Assembly: GCA_027306605.1 (NCBI GenBank) | Contig: DAHUZK010000011.1 | Coordinates: 1-64,000 of the forward strand | Source of the DNA: Acidimicrobiaceae bacterium | GTDB lineage: Bacteria > Actinomycetota > Acidimicrobiia > Acidimicrobiales > RAAP-2 | Direction of reading: 5' to 3' | Length of the DNA: 64,000 nt | Shown: positions 26,558 through 39,200 of the stretch, one piece after another | How the letters are laid out: the number at the start of each line of letters is the position of its first letter | Position numbering within the stretch: position 1 is the first letter of the stretch | Translations under genes and position numbers: made by a program | Notes under the pieces: generated by a model | Told to the model about the DNA's origin: nothing | What the model saw: only the letters and a program-made list of their open reading frames with translations | The model's database searches: none

Positions 26558-29500
26558 GTGGGCAAGCGGATGCGCGACTTCCATCGGCGTGCCGGTGCAG
26601 CGCGCCGTCTCACGGCCTGGTCGCTGCTGGCCGTACCCGCGGCCCTCCTGGTGGCGCTGGTCGTGGCCCTGGCCGGGGGAGCCGCTCCGGCTTCTGGCGC
26701 CGGGCCCGGGCTCCAGCCGCTGCACGGACGCCAGGGCCAGGTGCCCCCGGGTGCCACGTCGCTCGGCCCGGCGCCTTCGTCGACGGTGCTTCCGCTGACG
26801 GTCACGCTTCAGCCGCGCGATCCGACCGGACTGGCCGCAGAGGCTGCTGCCGTCTCCGATCCCGCTTCCCCCCGGTACCACCACTTCCTCACCCCGCGCC
26901 GGTTCGCCGCGCGGTACGGGCCGACACCCGCCACCATCGAGCAGGTCACCGCCGCCCTGCGCAGCGCAGGCCTCTCGGTCGGCGCGCCGTCGGCGACCGG
27001 CCTGTCCTTGCCGGTCTCGGGCCGCGTCGCCCAGGTCCAGTCGGCCTTCTCCACGCCCATCGACCGCTACAAGCTGTCGTCGGGGAAGACCGGCTACCGC
27101 AACAGCGCGGTCCCCAAGCTGCCGGCGAGCGTCGCTCCTCAGGTCGAGGGGATCATCGGACTCGACACGCTCAGCCCACCGCGTCCCACGGCCAGTCTTC
27201 CGCTTCCGGCCGCAGCACCCGGCCACGGCGTGGGCCCCTCCTCGCCCGTCATCCCCCCCGCCCCCGCCCCCGCCGGCTCCGCCGCCGCCGTCGCCCCCGC
27301 CGGTTCCGCCGGCACCCCGGCGCTGGCGTCAGGACAGCCGGCCCCGGCGGCCGGCAACTGTGCCACCTCCATCAGCACCGTCCAGTCGACGTACGGGGCT
27401 CTCGATGCGCCCCAACTCGCGCAGGCCTACTCGTTCGGCTCGCCCTACTCGTCGGGCGATTACGGTGCCGGCACCACGGTGGCTCTGGTCGAGCTGTCCG
27501 GCGCCGGGTACTCCACCAACGACATCGCCGCCTTCGCCGCCTGCTACGGCATCAGCCTGTCCAGCGGACAGGTGACCCAGAGGGTGGTGAGCGGTGGCGG
27601 CGCGACGGGCAGGGGGACGGTCGAGGCGGAGCTCGACATCGAGACCGTTCTGTCCATGGCGCCCAAGGCCGACATCGAGGTCTACGAGGGCGGGCCCTCC
27701 GCCGACCTCTACGACGTCCTCAGCAGTGTCGTGAACGACGACTCCGCCAAGATCGTGAGCGTCAGCTGGACCAACGGCTGTGAGGCCTATGTCGGATCCG
27801 CCATGCAGAACGCCGAGAACACCCTGCTGCAGACGGCGGCCGTCGACGGCCAGTCGGTCTTCGTGGCCTCCGGCGACCAGGGGTCGGAGGGCTGCAACGT
27901 CAACGGTGTCATCTCGGCGCCGACCGGAGGGTCGCCCGTGGCGCAGGCGGTCGACACCGCCACCGGAACCCTGTACGTGGCCAACCGCTCCGGCAACACG
28001 TTGAGCGTGGACGGCGAGGGCACGACCACGAACCCTTCGGGCTTCTCGACGGCCGGCTCCGTGACCACCGGGACGGCGCCCGACGCCGTCGCGCTCGCAT
28101 CGGGCGCAGGCAAGGTCTTCGTCGCCAACGCCTCGTCGAGCTCGCTCACGGCTGTGTCGACGTCGACCTGCAACCAGGCCAACACGAGCGGTTGCGCATC
28201 GCCGACCCAGGTCGCATCAGGCGGCCATCTGTCCGGACCGACCGCGCTGGCCGCCGACGGGTCCACTCTCTACGTGGGCAACGCCAACGGGACCGTCGCC
28301 GTCTACAACGCCGGCACCGACGCCTACGTGGCCACGGTGGCCCTCCCGACGGGGTCCGTGCCCAGCGCCCTCACCGTCGACACCGGCAGCGGGGTGGCGT
28401 ACGTCGCCGATGGCGCCAACAACAGGATCGCGTACTTCGACACCGCCACGTGCAATGCCGGCGTGACCACCGGCTGCGCCACCACGCCCTCCACGGTGGC
28501 GGTCGGCAACGACCCCGTCGGTCTCGCCGTCGACGATGCCGTCGGCAACCTCTACGTGGCGAACGCCGGCAGCGGTGGTGGTGTCTCCGTGGTCAGCCTG
28601 AGCACCCACACCGTGACGACGACGGTCTCCACCGGCCAACCCTCCGTGACCGGGCTGGCCGGCACGGGCGTCGTCCGGTCGGTGGCGCTGTCCCCGGACG
28701 GGCGTGCGGTGCTCGCCGTCCTCGACGGGCTGAGTTTCCCCGGCGACGTCCTGGCCACCATCGATCCGACGACCGGGGCCATCACCGCCACCGTCAACCT
28801 CCAGACCGGGAGCGACACCATGGGCGCGCTGGTCAGCGACAGCAGCCGCAACCTCGTCTGGGTGACCGACCAGACCGCCGGTGACGACGTCGTCCAGAAC
28901 CTCAACCTCGGCGTGTCGGATCCGGCCAGCCAGCCGATGGTCACCTCCGTCGGCGGTACCTCCATCAGTGCCCTGGGGCCCGCCCCGACCGAAAGCACGT
29001 GGAACGACCAGCTGCACTACGCCGAAGGCGCCGGTGGAGGCGGAATCTCGCGGACCTTCGCCATGCCGGCCTTCCAGCAATCGCTCGGTACGGTGGCGGG
29101 GAGCAGCGGTACGCCCTGTGGCAACGTGAACGGGGATTGCCGGGAGGTCCCCGACGTGTCGGCCGACGCCGACCCCAGCACCGGGTACGTGATCTACGAC
29201 AGCGTCAACGGGTATGGCTGGACTGCGATCGGCGGGACGAGCGGGGCCGCGCCCCTCTGGGCCGCCGTGCTCGCCGTGGCCTCGTCTGCCGACGGCAACA
29301 CCGTCGGCTTCGGGGACCTGAACCCGATCCTCTACGAGCTGGCCCAGAAGTCTCCCGGTACGTACCTGAACGACGTGACCACCGGCAACAACGATCTGAA
29401 CGGCACCGACGGCCAGCAGTTCGCTGCGACGAGCGGCTACGACATGGCGACCGGGCTCGGCACGCCGGTGACCTCCGCGCTCGCCACCGGCCTGAGCGCG

Positions 29501-32389
29501 GTCCCGCTCGACGTCGCCGTGTCGGGGACACAGCCCTACGGCGGTTCGCCCACCTTCACCGCCACTCCCGACTTCGGCGGGTCGACCACCATGCCCTACG
29601 GCGTGGTGATGGTGAGCGCAGGGTTCACCTGTACCGAGGTCGGGACGTCGACGACCATCTCGCCCTCTCTGCCGGTGGGGAGCAACACGCTGGTGACCTC
29701 GTCCTGCAGCGGCATCAGCCTGAGCGGTGCCAACGCCGGCGGCTACAACCTGGTCCTGACCAGCGCCACCGGGGACTTCACGGTCAGCCCGGCCCCGGTC
29801 CAGGTGTCCGTGAGCGGGACGCAGACCTACGGCGGTTCGCCGTCGTTCACCGCGAGTGCCTCCAGCCCTCCGAGCGGCGTCACCGTGGACACGAGCGCCG
29901 TGACCTGCACCGAGGTCGAGCCCTTCAAGTTCATCACGCCCGGCCTGGCCGCCGGGAGCTACACCTTGTTCTCGGGCTCGTGCTCCGGGGTGACACTCAG
30001 CGGGACCGACGCCGCGGACTACGCCCCGTTCTATGTCAGCACGACCGGCAACTTCCCCGTGGCGCCGGCATCGCTCACCGTCACCGGCTCCAGCCCGGCC
30101 ATGACCTACGGCAGCGCGCCGCCCACCATCACGCCGCTCTACAGCGGCTTCGTCAACGGCGACACGGGGTCGTCGCTCAGCACCCAGCCGACGTGCTCGA
30201 CCACGGCCACGCAGACGAGCCCGGTGTCCGGCTCCCCTTATCCCTCCTCGTGCAGCGGCGCCGTCGACCCGAATTACGTGATCGGGTACAGCGCGGGCTT
30301 CGTCACGGTCACCCGGGCACCGCTCACGGTCACGGCGTCGAGCCCGACCATGACCTACGGCAGCGCGCCGCCCACCATCGCGCCGCTCTACAGCGGCTTC
30401 GTCAACGGCGACACGCCGGCCGTGCTCAGCACCCAGCCGACCTGCTCGACCACGGCCACCAGCACCAGCACGCCGTCGACCTATCCATCGTCGTGCTCCG
30501 GCGGGTCCGCCGCCAACTACGCCCTCTCCGACGAACCGGGCAGCGTCACCGTGGGCAAGGCCCTCCTGACCGTGACCGCTTCGAGCGGCACCATGCCCTA
30601 CGGCAGCGCACCGCCCGCCATCACGGCTTCCTACAACGGGTTCGTCAACGGGGACGGGCAGTCGTCCCTCTCCGCGCTGCCTTCGTGCACCACCGTGGCC
30701 ACCAGCGGGAGCGGGGTGGCCGGGTCACCGTATGCCACCTCGTGCTCGGGAGCCGCCGCGGCGGACTACACGTTCTCGTACGTGGCCGGCACGGTCACGG
30801 TGACGAGGATGCCCCTGACCGTTACCGCGTCCGACGGAACCATGACCTACGGCAGCGCGCCGCCCGCCATCACGCCGCTCTACAGCGGATTCGTCAACGG
30901 CGACACGGGGTCGTCGCTCAGCACCCAGCCGGCGTGCTCGACCACGGCCACGCAGACGAGCCCGGTGTCCGGCTCCCCCTATCCCTCCTCGTGCAGCGGC
31001 GCCGCCGACCCCAACTACTCCATCACCGACGACCCGGGGACGGTCACGCTCACCCGGGCACCGCTCACGGTCACGGCCTCCAGTCCGACCATGACCTACG
31101 GCAGCGCACCGCCCACGATCGCGCCGCTCTACAGCGGGTTCGTCAACGGCGACAGCGCGTCGTCGTCGCTCGGCACCCAGCCCACCTGCTCGACCACGGC
31201 CACCAGCACCAGCACGCCGTCGACCTATCCGTCGTCGTGCTCGGGCGGGTCCGCCACCGACTACGTCCTCTCCTTCCAGCCCGGCCTCGTCAGCGTGATG
31301 CCGGCGCCGATCACCGTCACGGTCGTGGGTTCCCAGAACTACGGCAGCGCGCCGACGTTCACGGGGACGACCACGACGCCGCCCGTGGGGGTCACCGTCG
31401 ACGCGGGGAGCATCACCTGCAGCCAGGTCGCGCCCTCGACCACCATCACGCCGGGCATGGTCGGAGGGAGCTACACGCTGGTGCCCGGCTCGTGCCGGGG
31501 CGCGACGCTGAGCGGTTCGAGCGCCGGTGACTATGTGGTGGTCTATGTGGCCGCGGCCGGGAACTTCTCGGTCTTCGGTGGGCCGCCAACCCCACCGCCA
31601 CCAGCCCCGCACGGCTATTGGCTGGTCGGCTCCGACGGTGGCATCTTCACCTTCGGCTCGGCGCACTTCTTCGGGTCGACGGGAAGTCTCCGTCTCCAGC
31701 GGCCGGTGGTCGGGATCACGCCGACCGCAGATCAGGGCGGATACTGGCTCGTCGCGTCCGACGGTGGCATCTTCGCCTTCGGAGATGCCGGCTTCTTCGG
31801 TTCCATACCCGGTCTCGGTCTGGGACCGGCGGGCTCCGGCCCGCACGCGCTGAACGCTCCGATCGTCGGTATGGTGCCCTCGGCCGACGGTGGTGGCTAC
31901 TTCATGGTCGCCTCCGACGGAGGGGTGTTCGCCTTCGGCGACGCGCAGTTCGAGGGTTCGTGCCCGGGGATCGGGGGCTGTAGCGGCGCCGCCGTCTCGG
32001 TCGTCCCCGACGCTTCCGGGCGCGGCTACTGGCTGGTCACCAGGACCGGCAACGTGTACACGTTCGGCGACGCGCCCTATTACGGGGCACCCGGACCGCA
32101 GGCCTCGCCCATCACCGCTGCCGTGCGCAGTGCGGACGGGGCCGGCTACTACGTCCTGCTGGCCGACGGAACCGTGGACGGTTTCGGCGATGCCGTCCCG
32201 CGTGGCGGCCCGGTCGGGGCGGTGGGAGGTCTGAGCCCGGCCTCGGCCATCTTCACCGACAAGGGCGGGGGAGGCTACTGGGTGGCCTCCGCGACGGGAG
32301 CCGTCTTCACCTACGGCGATGCGCCGGCGGACGGCTCCATGGCGGGAACACCCCTCAACGGGGCGATCATCGCCGGAACGGGCTTCTAG
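26558..32389 (+). CDS. secreted S53 peptidase (sedolisin) with nested beta-propeller, MBG-type repeats and C-terminal beta-propeller
   Basis: Signal peptide; pro-kumamolisin prodomain; [15 protein letters not shown] (E/D), [29 protein letters not shown] (Ser), [15 protein letters not shown]-like repeats; MTYGSAPP repeats; GYWLV.SDGGIF.FGDA repeats. Confidence 0.9.
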   Translation: MGKRMRDFHRRAGAARRLTAWSLLAVPAALLVALVVALAGGAAPASGAGPGLQPLHGRQGQVPPGATSLGPAPSSTVLPLTVTLQPRDPTGLAAEAAAVSDPASPRYHHFLTPRRFAARYGPTPATIEQVTAALRSAGLSVGAPSATGLSLPVSGRVAQVQSAFSTPIDRYKLSSGKTGYRNSAVPKLPASVAPQVEGIIGLDTLSPPRPTASLPLPAAAPGHGVGPSSPVIPPAPAPAGSAAAVAPAGSAGTPALASGQPAPAAGNCATSISTVQSTYGALDAPQLAQAYSFGSPYSSGDYGAGTTVALVELSGAGYSTNDIAAFAACYGISLSSGQVTQRVVSGGGATGRGTVEAELDIETVLSMAPKADIEVYEGGPSADLYDVLSSVVNDDSAKIVSVSWTNGCEAYVGSAMQNAENTLLQTAAVDGQSVFVASGDQGSEGCNVNGVISAPTGGSPVAQAVDTATGTLYVANRSGNTLSVDGEGTTTNPSGFSTAGSVTTGTAPDAVALASGAGKVFVANASSSSLTAVSTSTCNQANTSGCASPTQVASGGHLSGPTALAADGSTLYVGNANGTVAVYNAGTDAYVATVALPTGSVPSALTVDTGSGVAYVADGANNRIAYFDTATCNAGVTTGCATTPSTVAVGNDPVGLAVDDAVGNLYVANAGSGGGVSVVSLSTHTVTTTVSTGQPSVTGLAGTGVVRSVALSPDGRAVLAVLDGLSFPGDVLATIDPTTGAITATVNLQTGSDTMGALVSDSSRNLVWVTDQTAGDDVVQNLNLGVSDPASQPMVTSVGGTSISALGPAPTESTWNDQLHYAEGAGGGGISRTFAMPAFQQSLGTVAGSSGTPCGNVNGDCREVPDVSADADPSTGYVIYDSVNGYGWTAIGGTSGAAPLWAAVLAVASSADGNTVGFGDLNPILYELAQKSPGTYLNDVTTGNNDLNGTDGQQFAATSGYDMATGLGTPVTSALATGLSAVPLDVAVSGTQPYGGSPTFTATPDFGGSTTMPYGVVMVSAGFTCTEVGTSTTISPSLPVGSNTLVTSSCSGISLSGANAGGYNLVLTSATGDFTVSPAPVQVSVSGTQTYGGSPSFTASASSPPSGVTVDTSAVTCTEVEPFKFITPGLAAGSYTLFSGSCSGVTLSGTDAADYAPFYVSTTGNFPVAPASLTVTGSSPAMTYGSAPPTITPLYSGFVNGDTGSSLSTQPTCSTTATQTSPVSGSPYPSSCSGAVDPNYVIGYSAGFVTVTRAPLTVTASSPTMTYGSAPPTIAPLYSGFVNGDTPAVLSTQPTCSTTATSTSTPSTYPSSCSGGSAANYALSDEPGSVTVGKALLTVTASSGTMPYGSAPPAITASYNGFVNGDGQSSLSALPSCTTVATSGSGVAGSPYATSCSGAAAADYTFSYVAGTVTVTRMPLTVTASDGTMTYGSAPPAITPLYSGFVNGDTGSSLSTQPACSTTATQTSPVSGSPYPSSCSGAADPNYSITDDPGTVTLTRAPLTVTASSPTMTYGSAPPTIAPLYSGFVNGDSASSSLGTQPTCSTTATSTSTPSTYPSSCSGGSATDYVLSFQPGLVSVMPAPITVTVVGSQNYGSAPTFTGTTTTPPVGVTVDAGSITCSQVAPSTTITPGMVGGSYTLVPGSCRGATLSGSSAGDYVVVYVAAAGNFSVFGGPPTPPPPAPHGYWLVGSDGGIFTFGSAHFFGSTGSLRLQRPVVGITPTADQGGYWLVASDGGIFAFGDAGFFGSIPGLGLGPAGSGPHALNAPIVGMVPSADGGGYFMVASDGGVFAFGDAQFEGSCPGIGGCSGAAVSVVPDASGRGYWLVTRTGNVYTFGDAPYYGAPGPQASPITAAVRSADGAGYYVLLADGTVDGFGDAVPRGGPVGAVGGLSPASAIFTDKGGGGYWVASATGAVFTYGDAPADGSMAGTPLNGAIIAGTGF
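30070..31310 (+). repeat. MBG-type repeat array with 741-bp DNA super-repeat (A-B-C-A'-B')
   Basis: Near-identical segments: GACACGGGGTCGTCGCTCAGCACCCAGCC at 30161 and 30902; ACCATGACCTACGGCAGCGC at 30347 and 31088; offset 741 bp both times. Confidence 0.85.
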
Positions 32390-32462
32390 CGACGGGGCGC
32401 CAGGCCGACGCGGCACGGCGCCGGCTGGAGCCCCGCAGCACGGATCGGGCACACTGGTCGCC

Positions 32463-34117
<1,655 letters not shown>

Positions 34118-34142
<25 letters not shown>

Positions 34143-34888
34143 CCGCTCGTCCAGAGCGCGGAAACCGGCTCGTAGGCCGTGAGGCAGGGCGGCCCGTCGG
34201 CCACCCAGACGCGGGGAGCCACGCTCTCGGCCACGGGCACGCGCACGATGCAGGACGAGCGGGTGCCGAAGGCCTCGAGGTGGACGCAATTGGCCGCGTT
34301 GGGGCGCTCGTCGCCATCGGGCAGCCGGTGGTCGGCCAGCACGCCGCGGAAGGCGGCCACCACCTCCTCGCCGCGTGCCGGTTCCCCCAGCGCGGCCCGC
34401 ACCAGGTCGACCTTGCCCGACGGCGTCCCGTACGCGCTGTTCTCGAGCACGTGGAGGCCGGGGGGCAGCGCCCTGGCGGTGCCGCCGCTCTCGTCGGTGA
34501 AATCGACGAAGTACAGCGAGGCGCGGTCACCGACCAGGAGCCACGAGCCGTTGTAGTCCCGGGGGCGGAAGCGTCCGAGCAGATCGTCGACGGCGGTGGC
34601 CGCTGTTGTATGGCGGGCCAGCGCCAGCGGGAGCTCGCCGCGAGAGCGTCGCGTCGGGTCCTTGGCCTCCCCGAGCGGCTGGTTCGTGAGCCCGGCACAG
34701 ACGCCGTGCTCGTTCACCGCGAGCCAGGTGCCCCCCGACAGCTCGTCCCGGCCTCCGAGAACGCGCGGTGGACCCGGCTCGAGCACGGTCACCGCCGTGG
34801 AGGGGCGCTCGAGGACCTCGTCGCGGTTGGCCCCGACGATGAGTGGTTCGTCGGCCACGAGCCGTGAGGCGACGACGAGGAGGCACAC
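34118..34888 (-). CDS. NRDE family protein (TANGO2-like)
   Basis: MCLLVVA ... [15 protein letters not shown] ... [18 protein letters not shown]. Confidence 0.88.
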
Positions 34889-34979
34889 GGGATCACGTTA
34901 CCGAGCGGTCGTCGGGTTCCCACCTCGCCCGCGGCGGCTCGCCGTTCGTCCCGGACAGTGCCAGGGGCTACCGTGCGGC

Positions 34980-35576
34980 ATGCGCCGGGGCGCCGTGAAC
35001 GATCGCTGGGGACAGAGCGGAGTGCCGCGCGGCGCCGCCTATGACGAGCGCTTCGCGCAGCTGGCGGCCTCGGGTGCCGACGTGCACGGTGAGGCCGCGT
35101 TGGTCGATTCCTACCAGCCCGGCTCGGTGCTCGATGCGGGGTGTGGCACCGGGCGGGTGGCCATCGAGCTCTCCCGTCGCGGCCGTCGGGTCGTCGGCGT
35201 CGACGTCGACCCCACCATGCTCGAGACGGCGAGAGCGAAGGCCCCCGCGCTGGAGTGGGTCGAGGGCGATCTATCCGATGGCGCGCTCGACCTCGGGCGC
35301 ACCTTCGAGTTGGTCCTCCTGGCGGGCAACGTCCTGCTCTTCGTGCCGCCCGGCACCGAGGGGCTGGTCATCGCCAACGCGGCGCGCTGGCTCGCTCCGG
35401 GAGGCCGCCTCGTCGCCGGGTACTCCCTCCGTCCCGGAGGCCTCCAACCGGCCCAACACGATGCCTTCGCCGCCGGTGCCGGCCTCGAGCTCGAGTCCAG
35501 GTGGTCGACCTGGGATCGGCAGCCCTTCGTGGACGGTGACGCCTATGCCGTCACCGTCCACCGCCGGCCGGCCTGA
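34980..35576 (+). CDS. class I SAM-dependent methyltransferase
   Basis: SVLDAGCGTGRVAIELSRRGRRVVGVDVDPTMLETAR. Confidence 0.88.
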   Translation: MRRGAVNDRWGQSGVPRGAAYDERFAQLAASGADVHGEAALVDSYQPGSVLDAGCGTGRVAIELSRRGRRVVGVDVDPTMLETARAKAPALEWVEGDLSDGALDLGRTFELVLLAGNVLLFVPPGTEGLVIANAARWLAPGGRLVAGYSLRPGGLQPAQHDAFAAGAGLELESRWSTWDRQPFVDGDAYAVTVHRRPA

Positions 35577-35661
35577 CGAAAAGGGCTCCGCGCAACGGAG
35601 TAGCAACCGAGGAGCCGCTTGGTGCACTGAATGTGCAGGGGAACCCGGTCTCGTTAGGCTT

Positions 35662-36147
35662 ATGGGCATGGGAACAGAGGAACTCGATCCGATAGATCAT
35701 CACATCATCGAATTGCTGTCTCACAATGCACGTCGCACGATGGCCGACATCGGCGAGCAGGTCTCCCTCTCCGCATCGGCTGTGACCAGGAGGATCGAGC
35801 GGCTCGAGCGGACCGGGGTCATCGCCGGCTACACGGTGGTGGTCGACCATCGCAAGGCGGGCCGCCCCATCCAGGCCTTCACCGAGGTCCGCTTCGCCGG
35901 CACGGCCGACCTCCAGGAGATCAAGGACACCGCCATGCAGCTCTCGGAGGTCCAGGCCGTCTTCACCACGGCCGGCGATCCCGACGCCTTGGTCTGGCTC
36001 CAGGTTCCCGACGTCGAGCGGCTCGGCCACGTGATCGAGCAGCTGCGCCGGCGGGGCCGTGTGACCGGTACCAAGACGCTGATCGTCCTCGACACCTGGT
36101 CACGTCATCGGGCCCTGGAGGCCAACGGCCTCCCGGCCCGCACCTAG
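35662..36147 (+). CDS. Lrp/AsnC family transcriptional regulator
   Basis: LDPIDHHIIELLSHNARRTMADIGEQVSLSASAVTRRIERLERTGVIAGY. Confidence 0.92.
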   Translation: MGMGTEELDPIDHHIIELLSHNARRTMADIGEQVSLSASAVTRRIERLERTGVIAGYTVVVDHRKAGRPIQAFTEVRFAGTADLQEIKDTAMQLSEVQAVFTTAGDPDALVWLQVPDVERLGHVIEQLRRRGRVTGTKTLIVLDTWSRHRALEANGLPART

Positions 36148-36149
36148 GC

Positions 36150-37163
36150 GTGGGGCCCCGGGCGGCACGGGGCGCCGCAGCGCTGGCGGCGGCCGTCGTG
36201 ATGCTCGCCGCCGCGGGCTGCGCCTCGAAGCCCGGGAGCTCGAGCGCTCCGACCACGGCGAGCACGCCACGAGCCACCACCTCGACCGTCCCGCCGCCCG
36301 CGGGCGCGTGGTCCAAGGCGCTGCGGGTGGCGTCGGGCGCGGACCTCTCCGTCGTGTCGTGCCCCGCCGCCGACACGTGCGTCATCGGATCGGCTGCGGG
36401 TCAGACCTACCGGCTCTTCTTCGAGAAGGTCCAGGCGCTCGGTTCGCCGGTGCCCGATCCGTCGCCTCAGGGCAAGGCCTTCGTCTCCTGCGCCACAGCG
36501 GGATTCTGCGCCGCTGCACCGAACCTGAACCAGGTCGCCTTCTTCGACGGATCGGCCTGGCAGGCCCCGTCCACCCTTCCGGCCGCGCAGGGCATCACCG
36601 CCGTCGACTGCACGGGCCCCACCTTCTGCATCACCGTCGACGGCGAAGGTAACTCGTTCGCCTTCGACGGGCAGGGCTGGTCGGGCAATCTCGGTGCCTG
36701 GGGAGCGGCCAACCAGATCTCGTGCACGTCGCCGAGTTTCTGCATCGCCGCCGAGGGCGGTCCCTCCGTCTTCGACGGGAGCTCGTGGACGCGTCCGAGC
36801 AACGTCGACACCCAGGGTCAGCTCAACTCCGTCTCCTGCGCCACCCCGACCTTCTGCGTCCTCGTCGACAGCAGCGGCGACGTCGTGACGTGGAACGGCT
36901 CGGGGTTCAGCGCGCCCGCACCCATCGCCACCGAGCCCCCGCTGACCGGAACCGACGCCTCGGGCTTGACGTCCGTCTCCTGCCCGACCACCGACTTCTG
37001 CCGTGCCGTCGACTCCATCGGCCGGGTGTTCGGTTGGAACGGGACCTCGTGGAGCTCGGGCACGCTGATAGACAACGGCCACGCGCTCACGAGCATCTCG
37101 TGCGCCAGCACCACCTACTGCGTGGCGGTCGACCGCGCCGGCAACGCCTTCGTCTCCGACTGA
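36150..37163 (+). CDS. lipoprotein with seven C-x5-C repeats (predicted beta-propeller)
   Basis: Lipobox AAGC; SCPAADTC, SCATAGFC, DCTGPTFC, SCTSPSFC, SCATPTFC, SCPTTDFC, SCASTTYC. Confidence 0.75.
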   Translation: MGPRAARGAAALAAAVVMLAAAGCASKPGSSSAPTTASTPRATTSTVPPPAGAWSKALRVASGADLSVVSCPAADTCVIGSAAGQTYRLFFEKVQALGSPVPDPSPQGKAFVSCATAGFCAAAPNLNQVAFFDGSAWQAPSTLPAAQGITAVDCTGPTFCITVDGEGNSFAFDGQGWSGNLGAWGAANQISCTSPSFCIAAEGGPSVFDGSSWTRPSNVDTQGQLNSVSCATPTFCVLVDSSGDVVTWNGSGFSAPAPIATEPPLTGTDASGLTSVSCPTTDFCRAVDSIGRVFGWNGTSWSSGTLIDNGHALTSISCASTTYCVAVDRAGNAFVSD

Positions 37164-37187
37164 GGGCCGGGTCGCCGGGCGGTCCGG

Positions 37188-37793
37188 CTACCAGGGATCC
37201 AGCGGCGGCGCCTCCCCCCGGCCGATCACCCACGCCAACAGGGCGCCGGCGTCGGTGCGCTCGGCCAGCCGGGGCAGTTCGCGGGGCAGCCAGGCGGCCA
37301 CCAGGTCCGGTGGAAGGAGGACCGGGCCGAGGCCCAGGTCGCCATGGTGCACGACGACCTCACGCCACCGAGAGAAGACGGCGTCACGGGAGGTCTCGAC
37401 GAACCCGCGCGACGTGCGCGACGGGGCCTCCCACGCCGCATCCGGCAGTCCCGCCATGGTCCGGGCCACCGCGGCCGAGGAGCGGGAGACGTCGGCCACC
37501 AGCTCCGCCGCCGGCCGGTCCGCACCGGCGTCGATCTCCGAGCGGCGTTGCTCCAGCCCGCCGGGGTACTGGTCGCGCACCTCGCCGGCCGCCGCCCCTT
37601 CCAGCCGCCACACGACGCTGTCGGCGTTGCGCGCGATGTGCGTGAGCACGTGCCCGACCGTCCAGCCCGGTAGGCGGCTCGCCCCTCGTGCCGCCGTGTC
37701 GTCGAGGTCCGCCAACGCTTCGTCGAGGTCCTGCTGGGCCGTCAGGCAGCCGGCGATCCACCTGTCGGGTCTGCCCGAGCCGGCGGGGCTCAC
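37188..37793 (-). CDS. maleylpyruvate isomerase-type/DinB-like protein
   Basis: LPGWTVGHVLTHIARNADSV ... WREVVVHHGDLGLG; GTGA overlap with upstream gene. Confidence 0.8.
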   Translation of the reverse strand: MSPAGSGRPDRWIAGCLTAQQDLDEALADLDDTAARGASRLPGWTVGHVLTHIARNADSVVWRLEGAAAGEVRDQYPGGLEQRRSEIDAGADRPAAELVADVSRSSAAVARTMAGLPDAAWEAPSRTSRGFVETSRDAVFSRWREVVVHHGDLGLGPVLLPPDLVAAWLPRELPRLAERTDAGALLAWVIGRGEAPPLDPW

Positions 37794-39184
37794 CGAGTCG
37801 GGATGGTGGACTGGCCGTCGAGCATGTCCGCCATGACCGTGCGGATGAACTCGTCCGCCTCCGCGGTCATGCCCCCGGCCACGCCGCCGTAGATCGCGCC
37901 CGATCGGGGTGCTTCGCCGGTGTGTTGCTCGGCGTAGGCGACGGCCTCCGCCAGATCCGCGGCGAAGGCGTCCACCACACCCGGCTGCGTCTGCGGCCGC
38001 GTCACCGCCATGTGCAGCGCGTTGGGGTATTGCTGCCCGTTGAAGCGCCAGCCCCGGGTCCGCATGAAGTCGTTCACGTGATAGATGTCGAAGGCGTCCG
38101 AGGTGAAGGAGAACAGGAAGGTCGGGCGTCCCATGAGGCGCAGTTCGGGGTGCGCGCTGACCGCCTCCTGCATGGCGAAGGACGTCTCGAAGATCTGGCG
38201 GGCGTAGTCCAGGTAGCCCTCGTGCCCCAGCTGCACCATGGCGGCCCACGTGGCGGCGAGGAGTCCGCCCGAGCGCGAGCCTTCGATGCCCGGTGAGGTG
38301 TACTTCCCGCCGCTCCAGTCGGTCAGGTAGAAGTACTGCGCGTTGCGGAGCTCCTTGGAGCGGAAGGTGAGCACGGACGAACCCTTGAAGGCGTACCCGT
38401 ACTTGTGGGTGTCGGCCGAGATCGAGGTCACCCCCGGCACGGTGTAGTCGAAGGGCGGTATGGCGTAACCCAGTTCCCGGCCGAAGGGGAGAATGAACCC
38501 GCCGAGGCACCCGTCGACGTGGAGGCCGACGCCCCGCTGCAAGGCGAGGTCCGAGAGCGCGCCGATGGGGTCGACGGTGCCGTAGCCGTAGTTGCAGGCA
38601 GAGCCGATCAGCGCCACCGTCTGGTCGTCCATGTGGTCGCGGACCCAGTCCACGTCGACGCCGGTGCTGACGGGATCGATCGGGGCCCGGCGCAGCTCCA
38701 CGCCGAAGAGATGGCATGCCTTGTCGAAGGCGGGGTGTGCCGTCTCGGGCTTGATGACGTTGGGCCGCGTGATGGCGCGTGACTGCGCACCGTGCTCCCG
38801 GTAGGCCAGGATCGCGTGCAGGATGCTGCCGGTGCCGCCCGTGGTGACGAGGCCGCACGGATCGTCGCCAGCGGCGCCAGCCGTGTCGCCGCCCTGGAGC
38901 CCCAGGGTCATGGCGATGATCTCGGCCTCGAACTTGGTGGCACTCGGGCACATGTCACGCTGCAGCACGTTCACGTGGGCGAAGAGCCCGAACGCCTCGT
39001 TCATGAAGCGGTAGTGGTCGTGGTCGCCGCAGTACATGGTGCCCGAGCACTTCCCGGTCTCCCAGAAGGCGTCCTCCTCCCGCGCCATGGCATGGAGCTG
39101 TGCCAGGACGTCCTCCCTGCGCATGCCCGTCTCGGGCAACGTCCGGTTGATCTCGAAGCGGTCGGCGTAGGGGTAGTCGCTCAT
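37790..39184 (-). CDS. PLP-dependent decarboxylase, sphingosine-1-phosphate lyase-like
   Basis: CGLVTTGGTGSILHAILAYR ... HVDGCLGGF ... SISADTHKYGYAFKGSSVLTFR (PLP Lys). Confidence 0.82.
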   Translation of the reverse strand: MSDYPYADRFEINRTLPETGMRREDVLAQLHAMAREEDAFWETGKCSGTMYCGDHDHYRFMNEAFGLFAHVNVLQRDMCPSATKFEAEIIAMTLGLQGGDTAGAAGDDPCGLVTTGGTGSILHAILAYREHGAQSRAITRPNVIKPETAHPAFDKACHLFGVELRRAPIDPVSTGVDVDWVRDHMDDQTVALIGSACNYGYGTVDPIGALSDLALQRGVGLHVDGCLGGFILPFGRELGYAIPPFDYTVPGVTSISADTHKYGYAFKGSSVLTFRSKELRNAQYFYLTDWSGGKYTSPGIEGSRSGGLLAATWAAMVQLGHEGYLDYARQIFETSFAMQEAVSAHPELRLMGRPTFLFSFTSDAFDIYHVNDFMRTRGWRFNGQQYPNALHMAVTRPQTQPGVVDAFAADLAEAVAYAEQHTGEAPRSGAIYGGVAGGMTAEADEFIRTVMADMLDGQSTIPTR

Positions 39185-39200
39185 GGTGGTTCGAGACTAT

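Noticed and set aside
28999-31530. 843-aa Arg/His-rich ORF in an alternate frame of the sedolisin gene
   Set aside because: Shadow ORF from high-GC codon usage; the 26558-32389 frame has clear domain signatures.
30725-32452. 575-aa antisense ORF over the sedolisin C-terminus
   Set aside because: Low-complexity Arg/Gly/Asp-rich translation typical of antisense GC-rich frames.
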